In this document: positions 24,686 to 35,750 of the stretch, piece by piece
Numbering within the stretch: the stretch's first letter is position 1
Layout: each line of letters starts with the position of its first letter
Assembly (NCBI RefSeq): GCF_033439725.1
Contig: NW_026944386.1
Location: 1,984,001-2,048,000, forward strand
From: Neurospora tetraspora
Lineage: Eukaryota; Ascomycota; Sordariomycetes; Sordariales; Sordariaceae
DNA length: 64,000 bases
Direction: 5' to 3'
Translations under genes and position numbers: made by a program
Notes under the pieces: generated by a model
Told to the model about the DNA's origin: nothing
The model's input: the letters and a program-made list of their open reading frames with translations, nothing else
Database searches by the model: none

Positions 24686-24804
24686 ACATACGACCATACC
24701 CACTGGAAAACTCGGGATCCCGTCCGCTCTCCCATAGATAAGCCAGTGAGGGCCAGACTAGTAGTTGGGTCGGTGACGACCAGCGAATCCCTGGTGTTGT
24801 ATGT
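24686..24804 (+). rRNA. 5S ribosomal RNA
   Basis: A 119-nt gene starting ACATACGACCATACCC and ending GTGTTGTATGT. The 5' and 3' ends pair (ACATACGAC with GTTGTATGT) to make helix I, and a T7 run (24807-24813) is the Pol III terminator. The sequence matches what I know of Neurospora 5S rRNA, including the internal control region. As in Neurospora and other Sordariales, it is a single dispersed copy, outside the rDNA array. Confidence 0.97.
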
Positions 24805-25092
24805 TCTTTTTTTCGTGGTTTTCCTCACTTATCATCTTTTGCCAATCAGCTGGATTCTGCGGGTTGGTGTCAACATTCATTTTTACTTGCAACGGGTTCA
24901 AGTATTCAGTATATACGTGCATCTTTATACGCCTATGATCTACAGTTGACCCCCAGACATATATATATATACGTTCGTACATGTTCCCCTTTCTCCTCTT
25001 CCCAGCCAAGAGATCCCGCCTTTCAAGCAGGTACGTAACACCCGTTCCCATCGCCATACCTACCCCCAAGTCCAACTCCCCCCCCCCCTCCC
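24805..25092. other. Spacer between 5S gene and EME1 3' end
   Basis: It holds the 5S terminator and the EME1 3' flank. It includes a short TA run (24959-24972) and a C9 run near 25079-25088; nothing else is seen. Confidence 0.5.
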
Positions 25093-27488
25093 CTAAACCT
25101 CCGTACTCATCTCATCCCTCCCCGTAAAGATCTTCCAAAGCCTCTTACTAACCGCCTTCCCCACCCTCTTCTCCCCAACCTCCCCTTCCTTATTAATCAC
25201 CCTCCTAACATCCTCCAACGTCCCCGGCCCCCCTTCCTCCAACGCCTTCACCAGCCGCCCAACACTAGGGTACTCATTCGCGATCCCCATGGCTATGGGA
25301 GCCGTGATCCTCGACACCTCCTGCAGCATGCGCACGTACGCTTCCTCGGGTCCAATAGCCGTCCGCACCTGTCCGCTATCCATGCAGAAGCCCGCCGATT
25401 TCATCAAGTAGTCTTCGTGGCGCCGTTTATAGGGCGCGATGGCGAGTTGTTGGGTGAAGAGCTGTAGCTGGTGGGCGGTCTCTTGGGGACAGGTGGTTTC
25501 GCGGATTTGCATGGAGTAGAGGAGTTGGAGTTGGAGGAGGGCGGTGTCGATTTGGGATTCGTTGATGGCTACGGGGGGATCGTTCTTTTTGGAGGTAGTG
25601 CGGCGGGACGAGGAAGCTGTCGCGGATTCGTCCTCGGCCAGACGGGAGCGGACGGCGGAGGCAAAGTCGTTGTTGCGCTTGTTGCGGTTCTTTGAGAGGA
25701 GCGCTTTCAGGCCTTCGATGAGGTAGATGGTTTGGTGGCCGGGAAAGTGGCGTTCTACGTAAGGTGTTCTTTTTAGTAAAAGTTTCAAAAAAAAAAAAAA
25801 AAAAAAAGCATCAGCAAACGCTTGCAAAAAGTCCTGGGTAACCTACGCATCTTGAGCACGTGCGCTTCGAGATTGTGGCCCTCGGCGCCCATTGCGAGCT
25901 TAGCGAATTCGGCGGCGGGGAGGATGACGAGGCTGAATTTCTCGGTTCCGATGGTCTCGGGAATGGGGTCATAGTGGTGGCGTTCTTCGTTGTAGCGGGC
26001 TTTGACCACGCGGCGCCAGCGTACGACATTGTCGACTGGAGAGGTCCAGGTGTTGATCTCCTTGACATCGATCTTCTTTAGGAACTCCTCGGCTTTGATC
26101 CTGGCCGCCTGGTTGAGGCTAGACGGAAGATCCACGATCATCTCGGGCGTGGCGGTTTCCTTTCTGATCTTTAGCTTGTTCGCTTCTGCATGGGCGGCGG
26201 CGCGCTGTTTCTCTTCGGCCTTCTGTCGTTTCTCGCGCTCTTTTTCTTGCTTTTTCCTTTCCGCTACTGCTTTCTTTTCGAGGGCTTTATCTTCTCTTTC
26301 TCTGGCTCGTTCTTCGGCCGTTTTCTTTGCACCTCCTGTGGACTTCGTTCTTGTCGCGCCAGTTGTTGTGGATGCGGACTTGGTGAATGGCCGTTTCGTT
26401 GGTCCCGACAGATCACTCGTTGTGCGATTAGCTGGGAAGCGGAGGTCGGATATGTCTGGGAAGTCATCTTCGTCGTCGGATAAGGGGTCAGCGACTACGT
26501 CCTCATCCGAGTCATCGAGGGGAATAACCACTGATTGACTTCTTCCTAGTGGGCGGCGAGGACTAGGTTTCGCTGGAAGGGGGGCCGAGCTTGATATTGG
26601 GTCCCATGCTGCTGCTGTAGTTGCCGCCCTTGACGTTTCCCGTGGTTTCGGATTAATCTTTGGCGGACTGTCTGCAAATGGATCATTGTCGGAATCGTCC
26701 TCCGATGGTTTCCTGTTCGTTCTTGGTGGGGTGGCTGCGGACGGATCATCATCGTCGGAATCGTCTAGGATGGTGACATCTGGTGTGACTTTTACAGAAG
26801 CAGGTCCCTTGCCTTTTTGTTCTCGGGTGGGCCTTGGGGGTGGACTCGCAAAAGGATCGGAGCTGTCGCCATCGTCACGATAGGTCGGTTTGGGCGCTTT
26901 GGATATCTTCGGGCTAGAAATATGAGGAGAGCTGGAGAACTCAACATCCTCCATCACCCTACTGCTACTACTCCTTGACGGCCCTGGTCGAGCGGGGATT
27001 TTGGTTGTGGCTGGTACATGTGTCTGCGCCAACCGAGGTTTTGGGCTGTTGGACTTAGAGACTGGAGGAGATAAGCGCTGTCGCTTCCTAACTGGCTCGC
27101 TTGTTCGGTCACCTCCGGATGTCGATCTGGCGATATTGTCAATATCGAGAAAGCCATCCGAAGACAGCCATGATATGTCAATGTCGAGTGTCGAAGTTTC
27201 CTTCTGCGTTATACTCCGAGCAGAGCCCTTGATGGACTTCAGTTCTTGACTGTCTCCCGTGAGATCAAAGGTGCCGAGACCTGATTCTTTTCTGGCGAGG
27301 GTTTTTGACGCAGATATTGGTGGAACATCTTCGGCTGTGAGGTTACAAGTGTCGTGGTCTAGATCATCATCGGGGATGTGCTTCTGTGCGCTGGGCGGAA
27401 GGCGCGACGACTTGGTGTTGACGGCGGCTGATGTTGAGCGAGGTCCTACCTCTGGGCTGGAGAGGACCCAAATGACCTCCGAGGGCAT
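25093..27488 (-). CDS. EME1: EME1/MMS4, non-catalytic subunit of the Mus81 structure-specific endonuclease
   Basis: Partner of Mus81 in cutting branched DNA (stalled forks, Holliday-type junctions) in the nucleus. Exons 25843-27488 and 25093-25768 give 773 aa, close to other filamentous-fungal Eme1 proteins. The first 400 residues are disordered, acidic and serine-rich (DDSDDDD, SDDEDDFPDI), with a basic nuclear-localisation stretch. A charged coil (ARERED...KRQKAEEKQ) follows, and then the ERCC4-like fold with LKMRRTPYVERHFPGHQTIYLIEG spanning the splice. The C-terminal helical half has QETAHQLQLFTQQLAIAPYK and ends MSTEV. The intron (25769-25842, 74 nt) carries an A21/T21 tract and a weak donor GTTACC; it is chosen because it restores KMR|RTPYVERHF in phase. 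The identification rests on the ERCC4/helix-hairpin-helix order, not a search. Confidence 0.85.
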
Positions 27489-29295
27489 GACTCAGGGATT
27501 CAATGGCGCGTGGAAACTCGTTGAATGTTGTTTGTGTCTCTCCATAACCCGAGTCGCTGGTGGAGACAAAGACGCGGACAATTTAAGTTCAAAATGCGCG
27601 TTGGCCGTTTGTTTTGGGGCGGGCGGCTTTTCGGCGAATTCTCTGTTTGCAATGTCGCAGAATGTCTGTTTTGGCCTGTGTTTTTCTCGCGACTATTAGC
27701 CCGGTGCGCGACGGGCGACGGGCGACGACGTTGCGACAGCGTGACGGGATGCGGTGCAGTGCGATGCGGTGCGGTGACATGGTGTGACGACATGACGCGA
27801 CGGGAAGACGCTTGGAGCACGAACTTGACGCGGGTTTCACGTGATCTGAGCTTAATTGGACCCCGCTCCCCACTCTGCCGTTCCCGTTGTTTCCATCGAA
27901 TCGCTGCTCCTCGGTTTCTCCACTTTTCGCTCTGTTTGCTGTTGTTGGTTTGTTTGCCGATCCGGCCAGGCCGACCCCGTTCGCACCATCAATCGCAATG
28001 ACCGACGACCGACTGATCGACGACCTCTTGGCCCGGGCCCCGGATTCAAATGTCCAGAAAATGCTGTCATAGCCGGCCATGGTGGACCACCAAAGACGAA
28101 GCGAAAAACGTGATCAATGGAATGGAAGAAGGTGAGGAAGGTCATTTCTCTTCCTTCTGAGACTCTCCCGTGTTTTTCGCCTTATGTCTCAAGACTTCGG
28201 ACACACCGTATCGAAACGGGTCAGCATCACAGTGCTGCTGGCAGCCTTCAACACTCGCCCGTTTTATGAAGGATAAAACTCTGCTCCCATCACTGTTCCT
28301 TCTCGCATACACAACGAGATTAGATGAGATGATCGTCCATCATCTTCGAATCCCTGCATCTCCCAATTCAAAGAAGGTCTTGGCATTGGGGAGTCCGCTT
28401 GCACGTGGATGTCGTTCTGTCGGTCGTTCAGCAGTCTGTCTGTTTGTCAGCTCGTTATTGAACCCCGTCTCACCCCGGCAACATGCCAAAGACGGGGCTG
28501 CCCGGGCGCGCCGCGATCTCTTTCCTCTTTTCCTTATTCGTCTTCATTTTCTCCTTCTCTTTCCCACGGCGAAGCGAAAGACATTAACCGAAACGGGCCC
28601 GAACTGGCTGACAGGGGCTTAAAATTCAACGGGGAAGCTAACGCAGGTGCACGGTCACAGATTCCCATCCAAATGTCACCGAGGTGTCAGTGCTTTTAGC
28701 AAACGAATTCGGAGCATGCGCTCGTTTGGGAGACTGTTGCCGTGTAGGGCGCGGGAAGGCAAACTGGGGTGGAAGATGCACACGCCATGACCATCTCTCT
28801 GTGCACTATATGTGTGTAAGTTCTAAGATGGTGAAGGCCGAGACCTCTTGCCAATATTTCGACCTCTTTCTTGAAGCTTGAAATGACCGACAATGGCAAC
28901 GCAGCATCGGTAACATGAACATCAGCCCATCGATCTTCGCGAGGCTGTTGGCTACGTCTAGAAGGGGTAAGGTATCCGGAGCCTGCCAGGCTAGTTTCTC
29001 CGAAGCCCGGCGGGACCTAGGACCTCTTTCATTCTTCTTCATGATTCCCGCGGTGCCGGTGGGTGGATTGCACTTTTTCCGCCCGTTGATATCTGATTCG
29101 GCACAGACCGCTCATTCCGATGACGAGCGAAAGACAATCAAGGAGCCCCATAAAACGATAGATAGCAAGCGCGCCCCGCATTCTGGCATCAGATCGTATC
29201 GTTGTGGTGTTGTGCACGATCAAGCTGATGCGCGTCGTTGGCCCTCTGAAATCTGAGCATCCAGAAAGGGAGGAGAGGGTGTTGAAGATTGGGTC
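27489..29295. other. Intergenic region upstream of EME1
   Basis: No gene I can support. 27700-27800 is a GACGGG/GTGCGGTG-rich low-complexity stretch near the EME1 promoter. A 24-codon frame at 27998-28072 has a good start context but no recognisable product. The rest is mixed sequence. Confidence 0.5.
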
Positions 29296-29466
29296 TACCG
29301 CAAAATCTCACTCACGTCGGATTTATCCCCACGCTTTACGGCCAATTACACCTCGACAAGGACTTGCAGGCCGGCACTCAACGGAAGCATCCAGACACAG
29401 CAGGAAACGATGTAATTGGCCTGTATAGCGTGGGGATAAATCCGACATGAGTGAGATTTAGCGGTA
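29296..29466. mobile_element. Short inverted-repeat element (MITE-like), 167 bp, TA duplication
   Basis: The arms 29296-29349 and 29412-29466 are inverted copies of about 54 bp with roughly 50 matches (TACCGC, CTCACTCA, GTCGGATTTATCCCC, GGCCAATTAC). A 62-bp unmatched centre lies between them. If the outer TA on each side is the target duplication, the element is 29298-29464, compatible with a Tc1/mariner-type MITE. There is no coding capacity. Confidence 0.75.
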
Positions 29467-30021
29467 GTCGCCGTTGACCTTGATCAACGCAAGGACGGAA
29501 TTTTGAGCGCTTTCGATTTCCCACTTGGTAAAATAACGGAATGCTTGTAATCTCGAACTGGCCGAACATCTCGATTATCTGGAGAACCCCTTCTAACGAG
29601 CAATGGTGAATGTCGGATATCGGCTGTTGATTGGGCAGAGGGGCCCGCCTTGGTTCGGCGCCTTGAGGGCATGTCTTGCGAGCAGCGAATTGCATGTGTG
29701 TTCCTGAAAAGCGTGCCTGTTTCCGTGCAGTGTGCCTGCAGATCCAGACAGACCCCTTGCTTTGGGCGGTTTTTGCCGAGTCCCATATTTAAACGACTGT
29801 CCTGCACCACATAAATCCATCGGCTTTAGCGCGGTCTTATCACCGGACCTACTGCCAAGCTTAAGTTCCTTGGCATCCGTGGTACCTGTCTTTGCGCGCT
29901 CGCAATCACCACCACAGTCATCATCTCAAACCACGACAATAACAACGCAAAACGATATCTTTTGAGACGCCATTTCACATGCTCATCGCGGAGGCTCTCA
30001 CCGGCCCCCTGCACCCCCGGA
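29467..30021. other. Intergenic spacer between the two MITE-like elements
   Basis: Ordinary mixed-composition sequence in which I see no gene, RNA or repeat. Confidence 0.5.
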
Positions 30022-30060
30022 GCTAACCTTAACTGACCCTAACTGCTAACCCTAACCTAA
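30022..30060. repeat. Degenerate interstitial telomere-like repeats (CCTAA/CCCTAA)
   Basis: CTAACCTTAACTGACCCTAA and CTAACCCTAACCTAA run up to the MITE at 30061 and resume after it (TAACTAACCCTAAC, 30509-30522). The fungal telomere unit is CCCTAA. A short decayed telomere-like tract appears to have been split by the element. Confidence 0.6.
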
Positions 30061-30508
30061 GGTTGTGTTCGTTCCCGGCTGTACCACGGTAGGGAAACCC
30101 AGTTTTGGTGGCTGTAAGGTTAAGTCTTACAGCTGCACTTTTTGTGTTCGGCTGGATTTCAGTAAAAATATGCAAGTCGCTGCATTACCCCAAATCCATG
30201 CAAGGCATGCATCTGACCAATCAGAGGCCCAGATTCCTTACTGAAATGGCCGGATTTTTAACATTTTTAACAGTCCTAGACCCTATGTATAAGGCTGTGA
30301 GAACGGGCCTCTTTAGCGCACCATACCCCCCAAATCCCCTATAATTACAGCGCTCCAATTCTTACAGCCCAGTACCAACGAACACAGAGCAGTAAGGAGA
30401 TCTTTGGCTTGTATTACTATTGCATTACCGTATAGGGAGTGCAGCTGCGGGTTATATACGGTAATGCAAGGCCTCCTCTATCGTGGTACGGCGGGAACGA
30501 ACACAACC
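30061..30508. mobile_element. Tourist/Harbinger-like MITE, 448 bp, TAA duplication
   Basis: The terminal inverted repeats GGTTGTGTTCGTTCCC (30061-30076) and GGGAACGAACACAACC (30493-30508) are perfect. Similarity continues inward (GTACCACG/CGTGGTAC). TAA at 30058-30060 and 30509-30511 is a 3-bp target duplication as made by PIF/Harbinger elements, whose Tourist MITEs also carry GTGTTCGTT-like ends. Internal TGTGTTCG and CGAACACA motifs are also in inverted order. The 79-codon frame inside has no recognisable product. Confidence 0.75.
30420..30469. repeat. 15-bp perfect hairpin inside the MITE
   Basis: TTGCATTACCGTATA (30420-30434) is the exact inverse of TATACGGTAATGCAA (30455-30469), with a 20-base loop. 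Confidence 0.8.
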
Positions 30509-30529
30509 TAACTAACCCTAACTTCGTCG

Positions 30530-32870
30530 TTAACTTGTAGATACAGTCGGATTACCGCTTTTTTTATTCAATTAGGTTTTATCCCCCCTGCCCCGCTAAA
30601 CCCACTATAATATAGCTGGGCTGCCAGTCCTACTTAAACCTACTTTTTAACCCTGCTAGCTACTTACAAACTTCCTTACTAGCTGTATGCCCCGTACTAG
30701 TAATTTTACAGAATTTCGCCCAACCTCCCTACCTTTCTCCCCTCCCCTCCTCCTTCCTCAAACAATAACCTTTTTCGATTTTAATTCGTGCTTTAAAATT
30801 ATTAGAATTAATAGATTAATTAAACAATACTATATTATCGATCGCGATACAGTTTTTTATTAAAGAAGTAAGTATTAAATAGAGTGATGTGTTTAAGCTT
30901 ACCGCTATTAAGTTTTCTATCGCGGGTTTATTAATATCAAAAAGTCAACCGACCTCGAAGTGAGTTTTTATTTCAAATTTCAATTTATATTATTACCCTA
31001 TATTATTAATACTTTATTTTATTACTACTTTATTTTATTATTATCCTATTTATTTAATTATAGCTTTTTATTATATAGTTCCCCTCCTAACTCCCTAAGC
31101 AACTTAGATTTTAGAGCCTATATTTGAAATCTCTACTTTCGATTTTTATTCTTCGTTTTTATTAGAGATATTATTTTTATTAATATTAACCGACCCCGTA
31201 CCCCGCCTTTTCTATAACGGTATTATTAAACGATAGAAGCTAGGTAGGAAAATTAAGTTTCTTTATTAGAGATATAATTATAAATTTTATATTGTCCCTA
31301 AGGTTGTTAAATGAATTTAGGGTAAATATTTCCATTTAATTAAGATTAAAATTATCGATTTTCTTTTATATTATTTTATTCTTGCCCCTATTTACGATAC
31401 TATTCTACTTTTACGACGACCCCACTCCCGCGTAAATATCTTTGAAGTCGATTTTAATTAGTTCGAAGGTTAGAAGGTTTATAATATATTTAATAGATAT
31501 ATCCGCCTTATTTACCTAATTATATCCAATTAGTTTAGGATTTCTATATTAATTATTTAATATTGGTGGGCGAAGAAGAACTTTATTATTTATAGGTATA
31601 ATTTCCCCTTTTGGCCTAAGTTTTTAAATTTGGAAAAGAAATTGTTTGCCAGCTTCTTCGATAAATATAAAGCGGGCGAATTTATATATCGGTTGGTTTA
31701 GGCGAACGTTTATAATTATTTTCTATAAGTTTATTGGGCTACCCTATATGGAATTTCTATTTTCGACCGGTTAGTATAGGGGATTTATATACTATTATAA
31801 TATTATATTTCGTCGGATTATATAGTAGTCTTTAAAATTATTAGAAGATGACCTTCGTTTTATTATTAATTCTTTTTAAATTCGTACGTAGAAATATTAT
31901 TATATTTATAGAGAATAAAATTAATTATTTAATTTATAGCCCGCCTACCCCTTATAAAGTAACCATTTTATATTATATTTTTTATTATTAATTAACTTCC
32001 CCTCTTTTAATTAATAGGCTTATAAGTGATTTATTATTAATTTCGACGAAACCCCCATCTCTTTCAAATTTTTTAATAGTATTAGGTACAATATTAAAAG
32101 TAAAATATTATTATAGGTAAGACCAATAGAAATAAATAGAGTAAATAGTAAGCGATTTTGATTCTATATATTTTTGTAAATGGATTTTAGCGGTTGAAAC
32201 CGAAATTGATATTTAAAGGTATATTAAATACTAATCGAAGAAAAATTATAAATAGTAAGTTAAATTATTTCTTTTATTATTTTTGTTTCTTTTTTATACT
32301 TTTTTATTTATATCTATCTCCTTCCTCTACTCCTTGGGTTATACCTTTGAATTATAACTCACGTATAAGACTAAAACCGTTAGAAGGTATTAATGCTATA
32401 TTAATCTTATTGCCTCCGGGTAAATAGGTAAATCCGAATTGAGGCGGATAGATAAACGCAATACTACATACTATAAACCTAAGGATTCCCCTTCTACTAC
32501 CCTCTTTCTATCTTTTTTACTTTTTTTTCTTTCTTTTTCCTTATAATTAATACGATTATTAGTTTAGAATAAGGTTTTAACCCGATAAAAGGGTAAATTA
32601 ATACCGTATCTTCTATTTATTGCCTATAGGTAAATATGTTATAATATAAGTAGAAACGGGTAAATAGTATATTCCCTACTTGGCTATAGGAAAAAAAGAA
32701 AGAAAAAAGGAAGAAAGTAGAAGTTATACCTTTTTTTCTTTTTTTTTCTTTTCCATTTCTAATATTATTTTATATAGAGGAAAAAGCGGTATATTACCTA
32801 AGGGTAACCGTCGAATTCAACGAAATAGTAGGAAGATATTAGAGAATAGTACCCAGTAGCTTTCTTTTTA
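30530..32870. other. AT-rich RIP-type block, unclassified part
   Basis: Base composition drops sharply to AT/TpA-rich, like the first transposon block. No family can be assigned to this part from the readable fragments. It may be the 5' part of the chromovirus fossil that follows, or a separate older element. Confidence 0.5.
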
Positions 32871-34609
32871 GAAATTATATAGGGTACCGAATATAATTAC
32901 CCTATTTATAATAAAGAATTACTCGCTATTATTAAAACTCTCTAAACGTAGCAACCCGAATTCGTCGGCCTCTAATAAAATAAACCGTTTATAATTATCA
33001 CTAATTATTAAATATTTAAATACTTCAATATTAAACGCCTCCTTAATTTATAATAGGCTGAGTAAATAGAATTCCTATTCTAATACTATTTCGAAATTAT
33101 ATATTAACCTAGTATAAAAAACGCAATAACGGACACACTCTCCCGAAAATCCGAGGATTTTAAAACCTAAAAAAACAAGAAGGACGCATACCGCACGTTC
33201 TAAATATTTAAATTAATAAAAGAAAACGGAACTAAAATTTCTATTATTACTTCCATTATAATTACTTCCGGCCTGCTAGAGGAATCAATCCTAATTATAA
33301 CCTTAAATATAAATAAATTAAGCCCTATTAAATGAAAAGAATACGAATTAATAAATATTCTCATAAAGGCTAACTACAAAGACGAATTTTTAAAAAAAGT
33401 ATTATATTCGCGCTTACAATTTAGACCCTAATTTTATAGTACTAGTTAACAAACTCTTAATATATCAAAATCGCCTAATCGTCCCCGAATTAAATAATTT
33501 ACATACCTGTATTATCGACGAAATTTATTCAATATTAACTATAACCTACTTAAGGAGAAATAAAACCCGAGCGATTCTTAAAATATAATAGTAGTAGCTA
33601 CGTATAATCAAAAATATCGACCGCTTTGTTAAAAATTATATAATATATAAAGCTAATAAAGTCCCTAAGGATAAAATACCGGGCCTACTTTACCTAATTC
33701 CCCTACTAACCGAAAAGTAAATGTCTATTATTATAAAGTTTAAAAAAATATTAAAGCATAAATACAATTTTAATAACGCATTAATAATAGTCGACTGCTT
33801 ATTAAAATCATCTTAAATTACCTCTTATACAAAAAACAATATAGTTTGCAACGCCGCTCGGATATATTACGAAAAACTTTACTATATTTATAATATACTA
33901 AAGGAAATAATCTCTAATAGAAGACCGTAATTTATATCTATATTTATAAATAAAATATCAAAATTAATAAAAATAAAATAGAAGTTAGCCACCGTAGGAT
34001 ATAATTAAATAGCAAACTAAATAAAAATTATAAATATTTATATTAATTAATACCTCCCACTATTCATTAACTATTATTAAAATAATTAGTCCGAAACTAT
34101 CCTAACCCTAAAAGTAATATAAAATAGCCTTCCCCAAAATAACATAAGCTTATCTCCCTACGAAATTATATTCGAATAGTTAATAAAAATACTTTTTAAT
34201 TAAAATACCCATACTTAAGACCCTAATATACTACAAATAGAACAATTAACCCGGGAACAAACGTAAAATTACACCTAACATATTCGAAAATATATCGAAT
34301 ACGCTAAAGAAACTATATTAAAAGCGTAAGAGCAATAAGCACTATAAACTAATGAAAAGAAAAGGGAGCCCGATTTCAAATTAGGAAATAAAGTTATTAT
34401 TATTAAGAAACTTTAATCTATAATTACTCGACCCAATAATAAATTCGATTTCCCTAATACTTGAAACTATTATAAAATTATTAAAAAAGTAGGGTACTTC
34501 TACCACTTTAAACTATTAGAAAATTAAAAAAATACTAATGTCTTCTATACAAACTACTTACACAAATATAATAACAACCCACTCCCAGGATAAACGTTCG
34601 AATACCCCG

Positions 34610-34840
34610 GACCAATTAATACAAATAAAAACAATAATCCCGAGTAGGAAATTGATAAAGTTATAGCTTCTAAAGTAATTAATAGAAAATTCTTCTATTA
34701 AATGGATTAAAAAGGTTAAGACCTTAATTTAAAATAATATTCCACTTCTAATTTCAAATACGTACCGAAAGTACTTTAGGACTTTTATAAAACTAACCCG
34801 GACGCCCTGGGTCCGCTCCAATGGCTAATAAATTAATTCA
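34610..34840 (+). other. Chromodomain region of the Gypsy fossil
   Basis: The segment just upstream of the polypurine tract has the spacing of conserved aromatic and acidic positions of fungal chromovirus chromodomains. The family is thought to use this module to target heterochromatin. Confidence 0.65.
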
Positions 34841-34999
34841 ACGAAAACACAGAATAATACAACGACGACAAATACTTCGAAACGGAAGGATTAAAGCGCT
34901 CACAACGTATTACAAGGAAGAAATAAATACAATTTTACATACTAGTACTATATAATTATTTAGTAAAATTCGCGGACGAATCTTCTATATAGGGGGGGG

Positions 35000-35370
35000 T
35001 AATATAATGGCGCTAATAAACTAGGTCTAAGTACTATATACGAATATAATTTATAAGGGTACTAGAATAAAGTATATAGAGAACTTTAAAAATAGTACGG
35101 TTTAAAGGATACAAGCTATTCAATTGGCTACGCCAAGACTGATTATAGGGTAAATCCTAGTACGTATAGGGTTTATCCTATAGGTAAAAGGGATACGAGT
35201 AAAGAGATTGGCTATCGGCGACCCGCATGTGAGTCCCGCTATCGCTTATACAACCAGGGTATTTATTTGGGTCTGTACCTTTGGAACCTAATTCTCTTCC
35301 TCTTTTCTTTTCCCTATCTAAAATCTTCTATTATAAATAGAATCTTAGCTTTGCTTTTAACTCACCCATA
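35000..35370 (+). repeat. Candidate 3' LTR of the chromovirus fossil
   Basis: It begins directly after the G8 tract. Its base composition differs from the internal part, with runs of normal GC. The right edge is uncertain because no second copy is present for comparison. Confidence 0.45.
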
Positions 35371-35750
35371 CTATGCCCTTGTACCTTTCGATTTTATAAA
35401 GTATTTAACTAAATAATTTTTATTTAAAACGTATTCTTTAATAACCGACTTCTATTACTTTCGAACTTAATTAAAATACTAGCCACCGTTTTTAAGGGAT
35501 AAATTGATAATATATATAAATTTATAGGAGGAAGGTTACTAGTAAACGATATTATATTCGTCGTTAATAGTAAAAATTTTAATATTTTTAAAGTCTTTTA
35601 TCACGTTTATAATGAAAAAGAAGGATGGAAAATTAGATCTAGTTAGTAATGTAGATTGTATAGACTTTTACGTACAAACGACATCGATAATCCTAAAGTC
35701 AATACGAAGTATAGTTTTATGGGGGGGGTTTGAAAATATCGTCGCTTTTA
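35371..35750. other. AT-rich tail of the second transposon block
   Basis: RIP-like composition continues to a second G8 tract (35721-35728), after which normal composition returns. No family is assigned. Confidence 0.45.

Larger units (their letters stand above)
32870..35370 (+). mobile_element. Chromodomain Ty3/Gypsy retrotransposon fossil (chromovirus), plus strand
   Basis: Parts in family order on the plus strand: RNase H region about 32880-33170, integrase zinc-binding/core start about 33540-33830, chromodomain about 34610-34840, a G8 polypurine tract (34992-34999), then a candidate 3' LTR from about 35000 to about 35370 that is less damaged than the interior. No matching 5' LTR is found in the window, so it looks 5'-truncated or interrupted. 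It is RIP-degraded, inactive, with very many breaks. Confidence 0.75.

Noticed and set aside
27998-28072. 24-codon frame with good start context (MTDDRLIDDLLARAP...)
   Set aside because: It could be a first exon or leader peptide, but no splice donor or partner exon was found.
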